From NCBI RefSeq assembly GCF_001949145.1, contig NW_019091406.1, forward strand, positions 2,358,438-2,422,437: a stretch of DNA of 64,000 bases. Reading direction: 5' to 3'. A model generated the notes under the pieces. It saw only the letters and a program-made list of their open reading frames with translations. It was not told the origin of the DNA and made no database searches. Positions within the stretch are counted from its first letter, which is position 1. Each line of letters begins with the position of its first letter. A program made the position numbers and the translations under genes. The DNA is from Acanthaster planci (Eukaryota > Echinodermata > Asteroidea > Valvatida > Acanthasteridae). Shown in pieces: positions 45,601-60,600 of this stretch.

Positions 45601-48600
45601 GCACTTTGGTGGTGTAAAAATCAGGATCATCCGTCTCAAAATACTGAGAGAAAAGGCCCCAACACCAAAATTAGCACTTTACCACAATAACAAATTTCAT
45701 CTACGTGGCATCCACAAAATCAGCCAGTTAACCTTGTGGAATATTTCAGTGTGTGACATGGCATTTGTTACACATGAGGGAACAAATGACACACTTGGGC
45801 CATTTTCCAATACTCAACGTCGGCTCCGTCTCAGGCTTCAACTGTTTTTTTACTAGCTGACTTTGAAGCTGTAAGCGCAGTAATCAGTTTAATAGTGCCA
45901 CAAAACATCAAATAAGATGCAACAGAGCCAAAACTTACAGTAATTCAATTTAATTTAAATGCTTCAGGCCCACAATCGGGGATTGGTTTTGAGAACAAAG
46001 CCTGAGACGGAGACGAAGTTGAGTATTGGAAAACGGCCCAAGCTTCACATTCTGTGCAAAGTAACACTGGAGACAAAATCCACATCCCGCATCACAACAA
46101 TCAGTTACTGTTAACATGTTGTAGGAAGTATGAATCCGTTACAACCCAAAATATCTCATAACACCATTGTTATATGTGACCAATTACCACCTGCAATAGG
46201 CTGAACTCGGCAGTTTTCATGTTTGACAATGCATCTCTCTCCCAGAGTCAATTTTCATACCTCAAAGTCATCAAAAATAACGGTTTGTGCCTTTAACAAA
46301 TTTTGGTCTTTACAGGGCAATAAAAGCTGTGGAATTGGCACTGTTTACGTGAACATTGGCATCATTTTCTAGATAACAGTTCCTTGGCCTGGTTTTAGTA
46401 CGGTGGGTCATGTGTATCACGATATTTGGACGACCTGTTAAGATATTTAATTTGGTAAACCCTTTATCAAGTTCTGGCTAAGCCTGCTCATTTGTTCATT
46501 ATTACTTCTACACGGTTAATAGCTGGTACTGGTAAGCGTTTCAGCATGGCGAGCTACCGTTGAAAAATTTGAAGTGCAATCCCTCTATTCAAAGTGCATC
46601 CAGAAGGATATCTCATCATTTGGCAGAGCTAAACTGTTAATTTCCATCGGCATCACCAGCCAGTTACCTTATGAGAGACCCTGAGTCCAATCAGCTGAGC
46701 CAGGAAGGACCTTGAGAACCTGGCCTTGACCAGCTGCCTAGTGACACTGCCCAGTGATGACTCATACAGACACTTGCCCACTACCTTGCCCGCAAACTCA
46801 TAGTATTTAGTCTTGCACAAGTGAGGTGGCCTTTCTGGATTGGGATGAACCTGACCAATGAAGGAAACATATCGTATTAAACGAGGAAATAAAAAAAAAA
46901 CGAAAAAGAAAAAATGATGACAAGCCCTGAGACATACAATATCGTGAATATTCTGTCCGTCTTGAATCATGACAGATGTGTCCTTCTGTTGGGTAAATTG
47001 GCTACATCCAAATTTTATGCACAGACTGATGGATAAATGTGTGGTTGACAAGCATCTTCTTGTGCAATTAAATACAGACCTTCCAACATTGGCTATCAAG
47101 AATTCGGAATCCTTTTCTCCCAAATTTGGAATTTTTCATGAAAAAGCGAAATATTCTCCATACTACCATGAACAAGGAAAATCAGTGCTGCACTGTGCAA
47201 GAGTTATGCCCGTGATGATGCACAGTATCACATGTACTCACTGATTTCATAAAGTTTAGATTTCCACAAGAGTTTACATCATTTTAGATGGTCCGCAATA
47301 AATATTTTCATCTCCTAAATGTGTTGATTCACTGCAAAATTCAGTGCGAATTCACAGCGAAATTCACTGTGTGGTGCTTGCACACTTGACATGATTGTGG
47401 ACAATTTCAAAGCAGTGCTTAGTCTTGGATCCAAACATTCTTAGCTGTGGCTCTGAGCAAAACCGGATGCCATGCATTGCATACTGTGTCAGTTACGATG
47501 TAGCTTGTCAATAGCGGGCTTTTTATCATGTGATCACGTCCAACTCGCTGCAAGTAAGCGTCAAAAGAGGGCGCTGCCATGGATGTGGCGCATTGTCGTA
47601 GAGTACATGCATAAGATTACATGGACATTTTCTGGTGAATGATAGGCGTGTCGAAATTGCGATTTGGCAGAAATTTTAGGGGCGAAATTAGATTGGCAGA
47701 AACGAAGTGAAAAAAAAGGAAATTTTCCACCAAAATTGGGAGGGTTGGGAGGTCTGTACATATTACAATTGATCTTTTTGTGGTTGAAGAACAGGTAGTT
47801 GAAACAGGTTGATACCACACCTAAAACTTCAAATTTAAGAAAGTAGACAGTAACAATGAACATGATGAAAACACTGTTCAAATTAATTAATTCAACAACT
47901 ATGAGGCCTACAGGTATCTGACCAGCCCTATCTGACACTCACCAGCCCTTGGTTGTTGTCTCGAAACCTCTTGAAGAATTTATTCTCTGGGGCAAAGAGT
48001 GCCGTGCAGACCAGCTCCGTCCACTCTCTTCCCAGACCACCCCAGTCTTGACCTGCCGGGTCAAAGTTTTAAAATGCATTTATAAATACTTTAGACACTT
48101 TCCCTATTAAAAACATGGAACATGACTGTGTATTAACATTTGATAATGCCCGCAGCAATTTGATAATGTCTGCTGCATAAAAATACGCTGGCACCTGGAT
48201 ACAAAACAATTTAATCCATTCCCTATTGGTCAAAAGTCTGTGTGAACTGCGGCATGCAGAACTTGCCACGCACACGCCAAGTCCTTGTACAAGGACTACT
48301 TGCACAAGGAATATACCATAAAATGGACAGGGGTGTTTGGGAAAATGAAAGTAAAATTCTTGAACAAAAATCTCTGTGGAATTTTATCATATATTGGCTT
48401 CTTTTGACTCTCTGACTAAAACAGTATTTATGTATGGGCATAACTATGAGCTAAGTATTAAGTTTTGTTATTGACAAAACGAAAATGTAATCAGTATATG
48501 TCGATGTAGACAAGGTAGCCAAGGCATCACAGCTTGAGTGCCAGTGAGCATGACTCAAAGACAAAACTCTGCACTCTCCTTTATATTAGTTCAGACTAGT

Positions 48601-51600
48601 CTTTTTTTCTGTTGAAGTCACACAACAAGTAAACTTCATCTTCTAACCTTCTTCTCCTAGGAAGCTGATCTCAAATTTCTTGCACCAATCAGAAGTTGAA
48701 AAAGGCTTTGTGGCTTTCATGGACTAAAAAGAAGAAAGTAAAATACACACAGTGAATCTGTTGCCCTTGCCAGAGTCACAGTACCAACACTGAAATTTCC
48801 TGTACATTTTCTGTAATAAAATGCCTTTATAACCTACACACACACTGTAAACAGGGTGCACCCAATGAACTCATGGGATCTTGGTATCTTTAAGCAAGGC
48901 GAAAGTCTGCTGTGAATTGCTTTTAATGAAAGCATCAAATGCGAGCGTGTTGAATTTTGTGTTGCCCAACCTGTGTATCAGTAGGATTACAGGCTTTGAA
49001 AAATCCAAGCAGTATTTTGCGTGGAATTCAAGCACAAATGCCCGGTGAGCACTGGGATAACATTTCAACACCACTGCTGATGCATGCCTGGTGCTCAGGA
49101 AGAGATCCTGCAGGTTTGTCAGTTCTTGTGATTTGGAAATTGAAGGCGCGCAAAAAAAAACACCCCTGGACATTTCCAGGTGTGCAATTTTCCTAGGAGT
49201 GTGATTTGGAACAATGAATCAAAACCTTGAGTCAATAAAGACATAGTAAACTACAAAGATAAAATTGGGTCAAGATTACATATAAATAATCAACAAAACC
49301 AACAAAAAATAGTACAACAGTTTCAGATTACACCCGCTTACGTCAAGCAAACTGGAAGGGATACCGGTATGTCCAATACATGTAAAAAGAATCAAGGTTT
49401 TATGACGGTCATAAAATCATGCCCTTTCCATAATAGCAGCCTCGACGGACCATGCAGAGCTCCTCTGACTGAGCCACAAGATCACTCCAATATTGTCCAT
49501 TAAATTTTTCCAATAAATCTCCCGATTTTCCTGAGGTTTCTTTTCGCCAAATCTCTTTCATGTGAGTTATTTCCGTTCATAACACTAAAAAAATGTATTG
49601 GGAAACATCAGGACGTTTACGTGTCTGCACACAAAGATCTGCTGCGATCCACGCTGGCATGATTTATTCATGGCTTTCACGCACTACATGTACTTGGTGC
49701 ATCATGATTGACTGGTCTGGTCCCAATCTCAACTTCAAAGGACTTTGTTGGTTTACTACGCATAGGGCGTGGGAGCCTGCATCATGAAAGCTTGTTGACT
49801 TCTGGAAATTGTTTTGTGCAGATGGGAGTAAAAGCCCAGACGTTTTTTTTCCTTATAATGCTGTTGTTGTGATCAGAACAACTTTACAGTACAGACATCT
49901 CCACGAAATATTTGGGAGAATCAGGGAATTCTTGGAAAAATTTGACTGAGAAGTGGTGTGATCACATGGCACTGCATGTGATGTGTACAAGCTCATAAAG
50001 CCATGTTAGTCTGGTGTATGTAGCATTATGCATGCAGCAATGCTTGCTGCAGCGCAGTGCGACATGGGTGTGCTGAATGATTGTACACTGACAGAGCTGT
50101 CACGCAAAACTGATTCGCAGGGAGAATCAAAATTGATTCTGTCATCACTAACTATTAGGTAGGCCTAATGTTTCTTTTCGTTTCAATTTTCTCACAAATG
50201 GCAAAATATAATTATAAAGTAAACTCATGCTGAGGAGTGCAGTACGGATTGTTTCAGGCGTGCAATTATTCGCACTTCTCGGGAAGCTTTTAGGCATGTG
50301 ATGGCGTGGGAGTGTGATTGCAGGCCTTAAAGACAAAAGGACTGGTTTGTGAGAACTGGTTATGTCCATACCACCTAATAGATATGCAAACCAAGTTTCG
50401 TTTAATACCTAGCAACAGCATCACCATGTGATGCTGCTGCTAGGTAACAAAGTGATCTCCCTCATCAGTGCACAGAGTCTATGATGCTAATGAATGGTTG
50501 GTCAGTAATTCACTTACGCTCTCCAAGAGACTGTGCCGGTCAATGTTCAATGTCACAACTGAGTGATGCTTCCGCGGCTTCAGACTGACAACCTCCCGAT
50601 GGAAACATCGCTGCTTGTCCTGAAACGTCTCTGATCCTCCTACAAATTAAAAAAAAAAATTAAATTACAAGTACAGACAGATCAACATCCAAAATGCTAA
50701 TGCGACTTGCAGAACTTCTAACTGGTTCCAAGCTTGTTGCTGAGAAAGCTATTTGCCGAGTAAAATAATTTTTTGCTGCGCATGTCTCTGACACTGAATC
50801 CTAGGAGGGTGCTTCTGTTATACTGATGTCAAGCTAAGCTAAAAAGGCATACATTACTTACACAAAATTCTCCAATGTAACACATGCAATCGGGCGTTGT
50901 GGCATCTATGGAATTATGTCGTCACAAAAGTGCGTCTTGGCACAGAAAGTTAATGGTCACAAGCAAAACCCCTATCATTGGTGTGTGCTTATAGCACAAG
51001 GCCACCAACTTAAAAACCAGTGTTGTAGTCCAATCCTTCACAAATCCAGTCACAAATCATTGTATTGGGCCAGTTGCATAGAACAAGGTGAATCACGATA
51101 AAGGAATGGTTTTGTTATGGCTCCCGAGAAAAGCTCATCTTGACTTGCAAGAGGACGGCTTGCAATGGACTTGTGATAGACTCAACTACAACCACCTCTG
51201 TGCCCATGGACAACTAACTCGAGCTTGACTCACCGATATTTGTAAGGAGGAATTTGGTGAAAGTAGCGGCCATGACATCTCTGTGCTTGGAAGCCAGCTG
51301 CATGGGTGGTTGGCAACCATCTTCAACGCTAAATACAGGCACCTCTTGCTCTGCTTGGTCCTTGCTAAAGTTGAACTGCAAGTAAATTATTAAGAAATAA
51401 AAGATAAATCAAGGTTTATTTGCCAGTCTTTACATGAATCAAAATAACAACTTCAAGACCTCCTGTGCATTTAAATATGTCAGTCCTGTACTCAACCCAC
51501 CATAGGNNNNNNNNNNNNNNNNNNNNNNNNNNNNNNNNNNNNNNNNNNNNNNNNNNNNNNNNNNNNNNNNNNNNNNNNNNNNNNNNNNNNNNNNNNNNNN

Positions 51601-54600
51601 NNNNNNNNNNNNNNNNNNNNNNNNNNNNNNNNNNNNNNNNNNNNNNNNNNNNNNNNNNNNNNNNNNNNNNNNNNNNNNNNNNNNNNNNNNNNNNNNNNNN
51701 NNNNNNNNNNNNNNNNNNNNNNNNNNNNNNNNNNNNNNNNNNNNNNNNNNNNNNNNNNNNNNNNNNNNNNNNNNNNNNNNNNNNNNNNNNNNNNNNNNNN
51801 NNNGGCCCGGCTGAAATATTCGGGCGTCAATAAAGGTCAGCTGTCAACTTAGAGTAGTGCCTGAAGATTACTCCGTTCGGCTATAAACGACTGTTAAATG
51901 GAATGATGAATTGTTGAAGGATTTTGAAAACGGAAAAAATGATAGTCATGCCGGCCCAGCATCCTCAACGTTGAAAAATGCCCCGGTTCGAAGTGGTTAA
52001 TCCAAAAAGCCTGCTGATCCTACGACTGGGACATTTTGGAACATACAATCTTTTTGAACTAATGTTTGTGGGAGTTTATCTGAATATGAAGCCTAAAAGT
52101 TTGAACAGAATGTATTAAACAATCTTTGCAAATGCCTTCTTGTCAATTTTCTATTTGCTCAATCTTATCTCCCACGATCTTTTCTCAAAGGACCTTCCTG
52201 AATCCTCCAAAATCCTCCACTGTGGAGGAAACCACTGAACACACTCTTTGCACATCAACTTTCAAAAGAATTCAAGTCTCGCATAGAATAACTGTGCCTT
52301 GGCTCCATCCTTCTCTTTCCTACATCATCCCAAACACCTCTTTGGTAGAGTTTGTAAGATCTTAGAGAGCAGTGGTTGGAACAGTTTGCCAACGACACCA
52401 TGGAAAGACCTACTTTGGTGGCTGGACACACTCTGAATGTCTGCAGCCTCTTGGGAATGATGCGGAGGTAGAACTCTTTGACAGTCAGCTGTTTGGGTGA
52501 GATATAACAGTAAACCTTCTTTGGCCGCCGTTGCTTAGCATTGTTGTGGGTCAGCAGTGTGGCCTCGTACCCTTCGGTGCTCTTCTTGTCCAAGTTTTTC
52601 TTAACTTTTTCAGCATCATTCTCTGTAGCAACAGTGGTATCCACATAGGGTTCAATGTTGTTTCAAGTAAATGCAACCGCAGATACCACATACATGTAGG
52701 TCTCTCACAAATGACGTTGTTTCTTACAGATAGCCACATGCATCAGCATTTTTTACTCTCTGTTATTATAAGCAGTTGCAATTTTTCTACAACGAAGGCG
52801 TCCAATAAGAGAGATCTATACCACTTATATCTAGTTTGATAAAACAGTACAGCAAATCAGTGAATGTACATGTATTTTGGAAGCAATCAGGAAGAAATTT
52901 TCTTGGCACCTTCGTCCTACCGATTTGTAAACACACATCTACAAGTATATGGCATGTATGGTGGCAGTGTGAATCGTCCACACACATGTATTTACAGCAT
53001 TCTAAGTTTGAATTAAAAAGGGAAGTATTAAACAAGAAAATACAAATAAAACTGGGTACAACCAAAGCTGTCCAAATTGAAAACGTGGTGATCAAATGTT
53101 TACACCCTTTAAGCAAGAAAGTAGACTCATGGAGTAGGGTTATTAAAACCATGAAAGCAGGCTAAGAAATACAAAAACTACCTGCAAGATGTTCAATTTA
53201 TGTTTGTGTGTGTGTGCATAGTATTCTGATTGGCACAGTGACCCAAAACATCTGGTCCAAGAAGCAAAACTAAAACCTTCTGTATCTGAAGAACTCAGAA
53301 AACATGGAAATAATGAATCCCCACTACACGGTAACTTAGAAGCTATTCAATGTTTTGACATTTTGGCATGGTCCCTCTCAGAGGCAATCGCAAACACAGA
53401 AATGAGCTTACCAGACAATACAAGAATATTAAACTCGCCGTTGCTCAACTTTTCCTTTCTGTAGGTGACCAAGGCTTTGTAGCAGCCAGTCGTCTCCATG
53501 CGCACACGCAGGGCCAACTGCCTGTCTTGGCTCGGTTTTACCTCGTAATGTGGTTTTTTACTGTCAAAAGTATCACTGCCAATCTGCGAATACAAAACCA
53601 TTTCAAGTCAGGATTCTCCAGGGTTGTATTTATTTTTAAAAATGATTTTCAATATTTTCTGGTTGCTGATGAAAGTGATGAAAACTTTTAGATTTTAAAC
53701 ATTAACATGCATTTCAACCTTTGGTGATAATGTTGCCTGGCTGGCAAGCAGAATTCCAGGTTTGAGCTACAGAGTGGAATGACAGAAAATTGGGGTTTCA
53801 TTTGGCATAGCTTCCCTAAGTTAAGATTTTCACAGCACTAGAAACAAGACCATTCACAACACCAGCCACAAGGAGCGAGGAGAATGACGACAATGAAGTC
53901 CTGCTGTGTTGGTCTTCTGATTATCTCAAGGGGTCTTGCGTTGATCTTGAAAGGTTTCAAATTTCGACTGCAATACTTGACGTGTATTTAAGCGATCTGT
54001 CAAAAATCCTTCAAATTATGAAGATCTGTACAATTTTTAATACTGCATGACAACACAGAAAATGAACTACATACAATAACTGGGTCACCTGCTATCAACA
54101 TTTCACATCAAAGATTGAAACCTAAACAGATGAGTTTTTAAAAGGGGTCTTATATGGAAACATCAAATTTAAGGGTTGTTTTTCAATTCTAATCTTTAAT
54201 CAAATGACACATTACACAAACATTTGCCTAAATGTACCTCTGTGACTTGCAAACAGTAGTCATCAGTCTTGTTCCTGTCGCCCCTGTTTGTGTCCAGGCT
54301 GGTTAAGCAGGGATTGCCAAACTGGTCTCTAGGCTCAATAAACAGTGGACACATGTGACCGCGGGTCACTACCATGGTGGAGCTGTGCCGCACAAAGGCT
54401 GATTTAGAGGGATCCACTGGACCTACAAGTACAAGATTTGTTTCAGCTGTGGACTTAATGACAGGGGACTAATTGCACAGAAAACCGTTAAGCACAATGC
54501 CGGGCACAAAATATGTGTTCAGTAAAAACTGGTTACCAATCCAAGTGCCGTTCCAAATGTATTACATGTACATAGGACTGGTTCTTCAATACATTTTTGG

Positions 54601-57600
54601 TTAATTGACCTGACAGTCCTAAGTTCTTCACTGGGTTGGAGGATCGAGGATTGTCAAGTTAAGCAATATGTTTTCCCTTGATAAACTTACTATACAGTAC
54701 AAGCAAACACTTTTCCTTCAGTCACGTCTCAATTGTTAGCGTTTGGTGTAAGGTCCGCTCACTGTTCACGTGTCCTCACTTATTTTCTAGTTTCTATTTT
54801 TACTATTACATTACTTGCAGCACAGATGATTTCCACTGAACCTTCTCCTACCTGGCAGGAAGTTCATTCTGTAGGGACTGCCTCTGATGTTCATCTGGCC
54901 TAAGCGAACAGTGATTGTGTACAGCCCGGCCCGACGAACCGTGAAAGAAGCTTTGACTTCGTTGATTGTGCCGTACTCTAACGAGCAGGCAACGCGCTGC
55001 TGACTGACCGTGATCTCAATGATAACTGGTAGGCTGTTGTCTCGGTTGATGATGTAAGGCCTTCGATTCCGCTGGAAAAACTGCAGGAAAATGAACAGAA
55101 AAAAAAAAGCTACGGGCAACTTCAAGGTTGCTGGGACTAATCAATTTACTATTGTAACCAGAAGCTTACTGCAAACAAGCCAACAAAAAAAGGAAAAAAA
55201 ACAACCAAGTTGAAGAGACTGGGAACTTTAGAATATGCTTTTCGCACATGTTCGAAAAGGGTTTCATTAAGAGTGCTTTTTTATGGATAATGGACTGCAA
55301 CTATGGACCCTATTCATACGTAACTCTTGGATCACACAGCCCGAAAGGTCAAAGGCTAACTTTCTCCCTGTCTTGATCCTGGTCTGATAAAGGTAAACAC
55401 TTGCCTACCATAAGTTGTATCCATGTTATTTGTGTGCTCAGGAGGGCACAACTGTTAACAGAACTAACAGGCTCAAGCACACGCACTCATACATGTACAT
55501 ATAGGTTTCAGGACTAGGAGTATTCCAAAAATGAGTGTCCCATAACATACATTGCTGTCGATAATATCGTAGGGGGGGATAATCAAATTCTCTACCTTGA
55601 TCACAAAGCTCATTGTTTCTCCCACAATGGCCGGTTCCGCCCAGCCCCACTCCACCTTACAGCAGTTGACGTCCAGCAGACTCCCTGTGATGTAGTTGAG
55701 GATGGAGGAGGGTCTCTCCCGGCCCTGCTGCTGGGGGATTCCCCGGGCCAACTGGTAATTTCCCCACACCCAGAAGCAGAGCAGACCCAGGGGCATGGTC
55801 AGGATGAGCAGGCGATCTGATGGGGAGAATGGTGCAGGTAAAGACGAGTAAATTGGACGGAAGTGTTCTGTGTGGACTTTCAACTTTTCCTTGAGATCCT
55901 GCATACATGTAACTCAGGCTTCAGTCTCAGACTAAGGTATATGCACTTGACTCCAATTTGAATGCAAGATGCATGTAAATCTAATTGATATTCACCTGAG
56001 TGGTAATGAATTAAGACTACATGGGCCTGGGTCTTACATGTGTACATCAGTAACCATGCACCTGCATTGTACATCTCTGACATGCAGATTATTCTATTAA
56101 CACATCAGAACCACAAGTTTTATTTCATTACACTGGCTCTAACTTCATTCAAACAATCCTTTAGACCCCATTGTTGGATTACAGGAGAACACAAGGTTGT
56201 AATGCCTTGAGTTTGTCATGGATCAGAGTTTTTGAATGAGATATACCCTAAGTGTTTGTTGAATCAGCCATACAGGGAAATGTATTACTAATACATGTGG
56301 TTACTGACTCTACATGTATTTAGAAGATAGTACATGTCTATGTAACCTTATGACTCAGTCTGATGTTGCTGTGCGGGCCACAGTACGCAACACATGAACA
56401 GACCAAGATGTGAAAAGTTAGACAAAGACTGCAGGCTTTGGACTCATACAGTACTTACTCTAATGCATGGGAATAAACTTGCAAAGACTACACAATGAAA
56501 TACAGAAAAGTACCCAACTGTATGCTGAAATGTTTAATTTTTCAATTTTCAACTCCATGCACTTAACACTTTTTCCCTCACAAAAATTTTAATAATTGCA
56601 ACAAAACACATACTCTGCCACAGCATGGATTATGCGCTTACCAAAAATAAAAAAATCCTTCATTTTCTGAACACTGGAGAATGTTGGATTCAAGATCAGT
56701 TGTCTCCAACTGTCCTCAACTGCAAGTTCCTTAATGCCTTCCCTCAGCAAGTAGGTCTCAAACTCTGTTGTCTTCAAGTACGTGATGAGATGAGAAATCT
56801 CCTCTTGTGTAAGCATGGCAAGCTGTCTCACACTAGTATACCCAAAATGTGAGCCTCTTTGAAATAAAAAGAAGGACAGATTCCATAAGGTTCCTATGCA
56901 CAGTCAAGGAAAGCTGAATTAAAGCCAAATTTGGACTCCCCCCCCAAATAAAACTATTAACTACATTTAGAAATTCCCTTTAATGAACTCCCAAGGTATT
57001 CTCCAAAGACATCGGCCAAACCAGGTTTGAGTATGCACATGGTCAGGCAATGTGCTGTATCCAGCATGATCAAGTTTCAACAATGAATCCCAGCCAATAC
57101 AACACAACCAAACACAGTCAGATCGCGAGGGTTCTTGTGGTGTGTTCAACTACAGGGCTCACGTCTGGAAGGTCCAACAGAAATCCCTTGCTGTTGGCCT
57201 TGACACTGCGACATGTACAATCTATGAACGACACTCAAGCCCACATGTCTCAACCCAGACCGCAGACTGTACTGACTGCTCAACTCTCTGTAAGTGAAGA
57301 AATCTACATGAATGTCTTCCGACTGTAGCCTTGCAACTCACCCAAATAATGTACATTTAAGGCCTCCTTTTCTGACAATACACATGTACATGTATGCAAC
57401 TACCATAGAATGGCATGGTGAAGCTTTGAATGCACCAAAGCATACGTATTTTCTCCTGGAGTAAATTCTTTGAAACCCAAAATGTCAGGTTCAGATCTTT
57501 TTCCACTTTTTATTTCATCTGTGTGCATATCATGGCAATACAGAATATCTGACAGGAAAAAGAAAGAAAAATTAGAAACATACAGTACATTCCTTCAATA

Positions 57601-60600
57601 ATTTATTTTATCTATTCCATCAAACCTGTGATCTTATCATTTACATGAAATTATCCTCCTGCAGACAGATAGCGCGAGCAACTCAACCTCCTGTGGATCA
57701 ACCTGTTACAGTCATCAAAAACCAATTACCGAATGCACTCAAACCACTCGAATATATACATGTAATGTACAAACCTGTGTCGTTTCTGTTTGTGCTTATC
57801 CAACCATGCCTGAACATCGCCATGGTGATGCTGCAGTTGTCGTGAATCCAGCCACTGGAAGAGAAGCAGTGAGGAAGCCAGCTTCTCTGAGACTTGATGG
57901 ATTTTGTTTCTCCCAGCGGCAGAGAGCTTCTCAAAGACTTCATGCTCCAGCAGATCTGGAGAGGCAAACTGCTCCAAGTAGCTAACACCTGCCAGAGGTC
58001 AAGGGAAAATCATTTCTCAGTGGATAATATTAAAAGTGTATTGTTTTTCAAAGAATGCCCCTGGGTGCCTGAATCTTAACCTTTCAGTCCCCCTCCCCAA
58101 AAAACCGAAATACATGTAAAAAAGAAACTGACAGACATACATACATGACATACCGGTACATGTACATGCAAATGTACCAGTATGCAGTTTTGAGTATTTT
58201 CCTGAATACACACAAAAAAATTCACACATGTGCAATTATAGTGTAAATAATGTACATTGCACATGTACACATGTGCATGTACTGGTGCATGTCCATATAC
58301 TAGTAGATTTCAATTTTATATCAAAACTCTAATCCTTAATACATAAATAAAAAAATTTTCCAAGTTTTCTTAAAAAGTTATACTGGACATTATTTTGTAT
58401 GTTGTATTTACCCAGTAGCTGTGATATTCATTTCAAAGGCCCACAAAATATTCTAAGATCACACACTTTTGAAAATGGACTTCATGCTTTAGAAACTTAT
58501 TTCACAAGAACTGTGCAAGTTTATTTAGAAATTAAACAATAAAATGTACAATTCAAATCCACTCAGCCAGGCTTGGTACTGTACATGTACATGTAAGTCT
58601 CAAACAAATGCACATGCTGGGGAAAAAGAAGGAAATTCATTTCAGAGAACGAGCTGCACACATCTCTGTTACAAAGAGAACGTATGGTAGTGAAGGCCAA
58701 TGCAGATTGCAGTAGAGAACAGCACCACTGCACATACACTGTACACATACATGTACGTACATGTACACATGTACATGTACATGTGCTTAAATGTACATGT
58801 AAATGAATATTACATGTACATGTACATGTACAGTACACGTACATGTACTACAGGTACGCCGTACATGTACTTGTACGCACATCTTGAACTATTGTCTGTA
58901 GTATGCAATAGCACTGCAGTGATCAACCACAGAGCTCCATGGATCAATATACCCAGTATGTGTAAGATGCCACATGTACATACATACATATGCGCATGCA
59001 TGTACATGAATACATGTAATACAAACACAATACAAAGCATTGTTTGAAATTTAATAATAAAGAAACAAATGAATACAGTAAAAAAATAGCACGAGGGAGG
59101 ATTCGCTCGTTGTTCAGTGCCCAAACAGGGCGCTAGGAAGGGCTGATGGCCTTGCACAGATTTTAGTGAAGGAAATACATGTACATGTACATGTACATGT
59201 ACATGTATGTTACATGGGGGTCACAGCTACATGTAACGACATGCAGAGTAAATTTTTGCCAGGCACTCATGCTTACTCAATGTGGCAGTTATCATTTCAA
59301 TATTTTTCCTGAAAATATTCTCACTACACTTTAATAAATAATCCAAAATTGATCGAGATAACCCATGATTTAAAACATATTGTCAAAGACATTTATACAT
59401 GTACATGTTGTCAATGGTACTTGGTGAGGAGATGAATTACCATGATTGTACAAAGGCCATGTTTTTATCATATGAGCAGTGATGAGTGTACATGTACATG
59501 TATCGGTAAGCCGACACTTTGACCTACATGTACATGTATGTGTAGTGTATGGCTAAGCACTGGCATTGGCTAACCAAAAACTTGAAATGACACTCTGCTA
59601 ACAGGAAGTGATAACCTTGCGGTCGGAGGTCATGCACAAAGTAGCCAATCACAGTGCAAAGACATCGGATGCTGGGCGACGAGCGACGGGAGGAAGGGAG
59701 GGTAGAAGTACAGGTACATGTACATGTATTTTATCAAATTGTCACATGTGTATACCGGTGCCACATGTAGACTGTACATGTTTTTGTACATGTACAGTAT
59801 GCAAAATTGACTGCTTTATCTCACGGTGTAGTAAAACTATGTTGTACACAGGTTAAAGGTACTGTACATGTACACCTGTACATGTATGTACAGTAACCTG
59901 CCTCAGTGGTCCATGGAGAATTCTATTTTCCCGATGCCCAAAAAAGCAGTTGGTACATGCATTTGCCTTATAACACCTCTCCAACAGATTCTGCTTGATT
60001 AAGTGATGACTGATTAATTTGATAAATTTTATATGAAATACATGTACATTTACATGCAACATACAAACATGTACAGTACATGTATCAGCTAGTAAATATG
60101 TACATTACATGATGTACACATGTACATGTATGCATGCACAGATACCGGCTTCTCTTCAATTGCATACATACATGAACATGTAAATGTACATTGTACATGT
60201 GCAACTTTACACACCATAAGGGGATGTGCACAAAACTTGTACGTACTGTACATTGTACATTGTACACATACATGTACTGTACTAAAAAATTTAAATAATT
60301 AGCCCTCCTTCTGTTTTAATCGTCAAAAACAGTCAAAAATGCCTTCCACTTGATTTCCCCCAGTACACAGACACATATGGGAAATTTGACTGATTTTGAC
60401 TGATATCCTGGATATGACAAATGTGCCGAGAGTGTATCTTAGCATAGGAGGGTTAGTATTAATTGACTCAATTCAAACTCTTCATAATGACAATGTATAC
60501 ATTGGCATAGATGTGCATGCATGTTTTCCATACGCATACAAGTAATGGTACATGTACATGTACATTCAAATAGAAAAGCAAAATTCAATGAACTATATAG

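Noticed and set aside
46653-47123. 156-codon frame read as a separate protein
   Set aside because: Its last 61 codons plus a few are AREL1 exon 13. The upstream part is intron read-through past the acceptor at 46851.
47561-47938. 125-codon minus-strand frame
   Set aside because: Lies within AREL1 intron 12 and does not join in phase to either exon.
51465-51833. Open frames of about 110-120 codons across the gap
   Set aside because: They exist only because unknown bases contain no stop codons.
58076-59157. Cys/Thr/His/Met-rich short frames resembling small secreted peptides
   Set aside because: They are translations of TACATG/GTACAT repeats.
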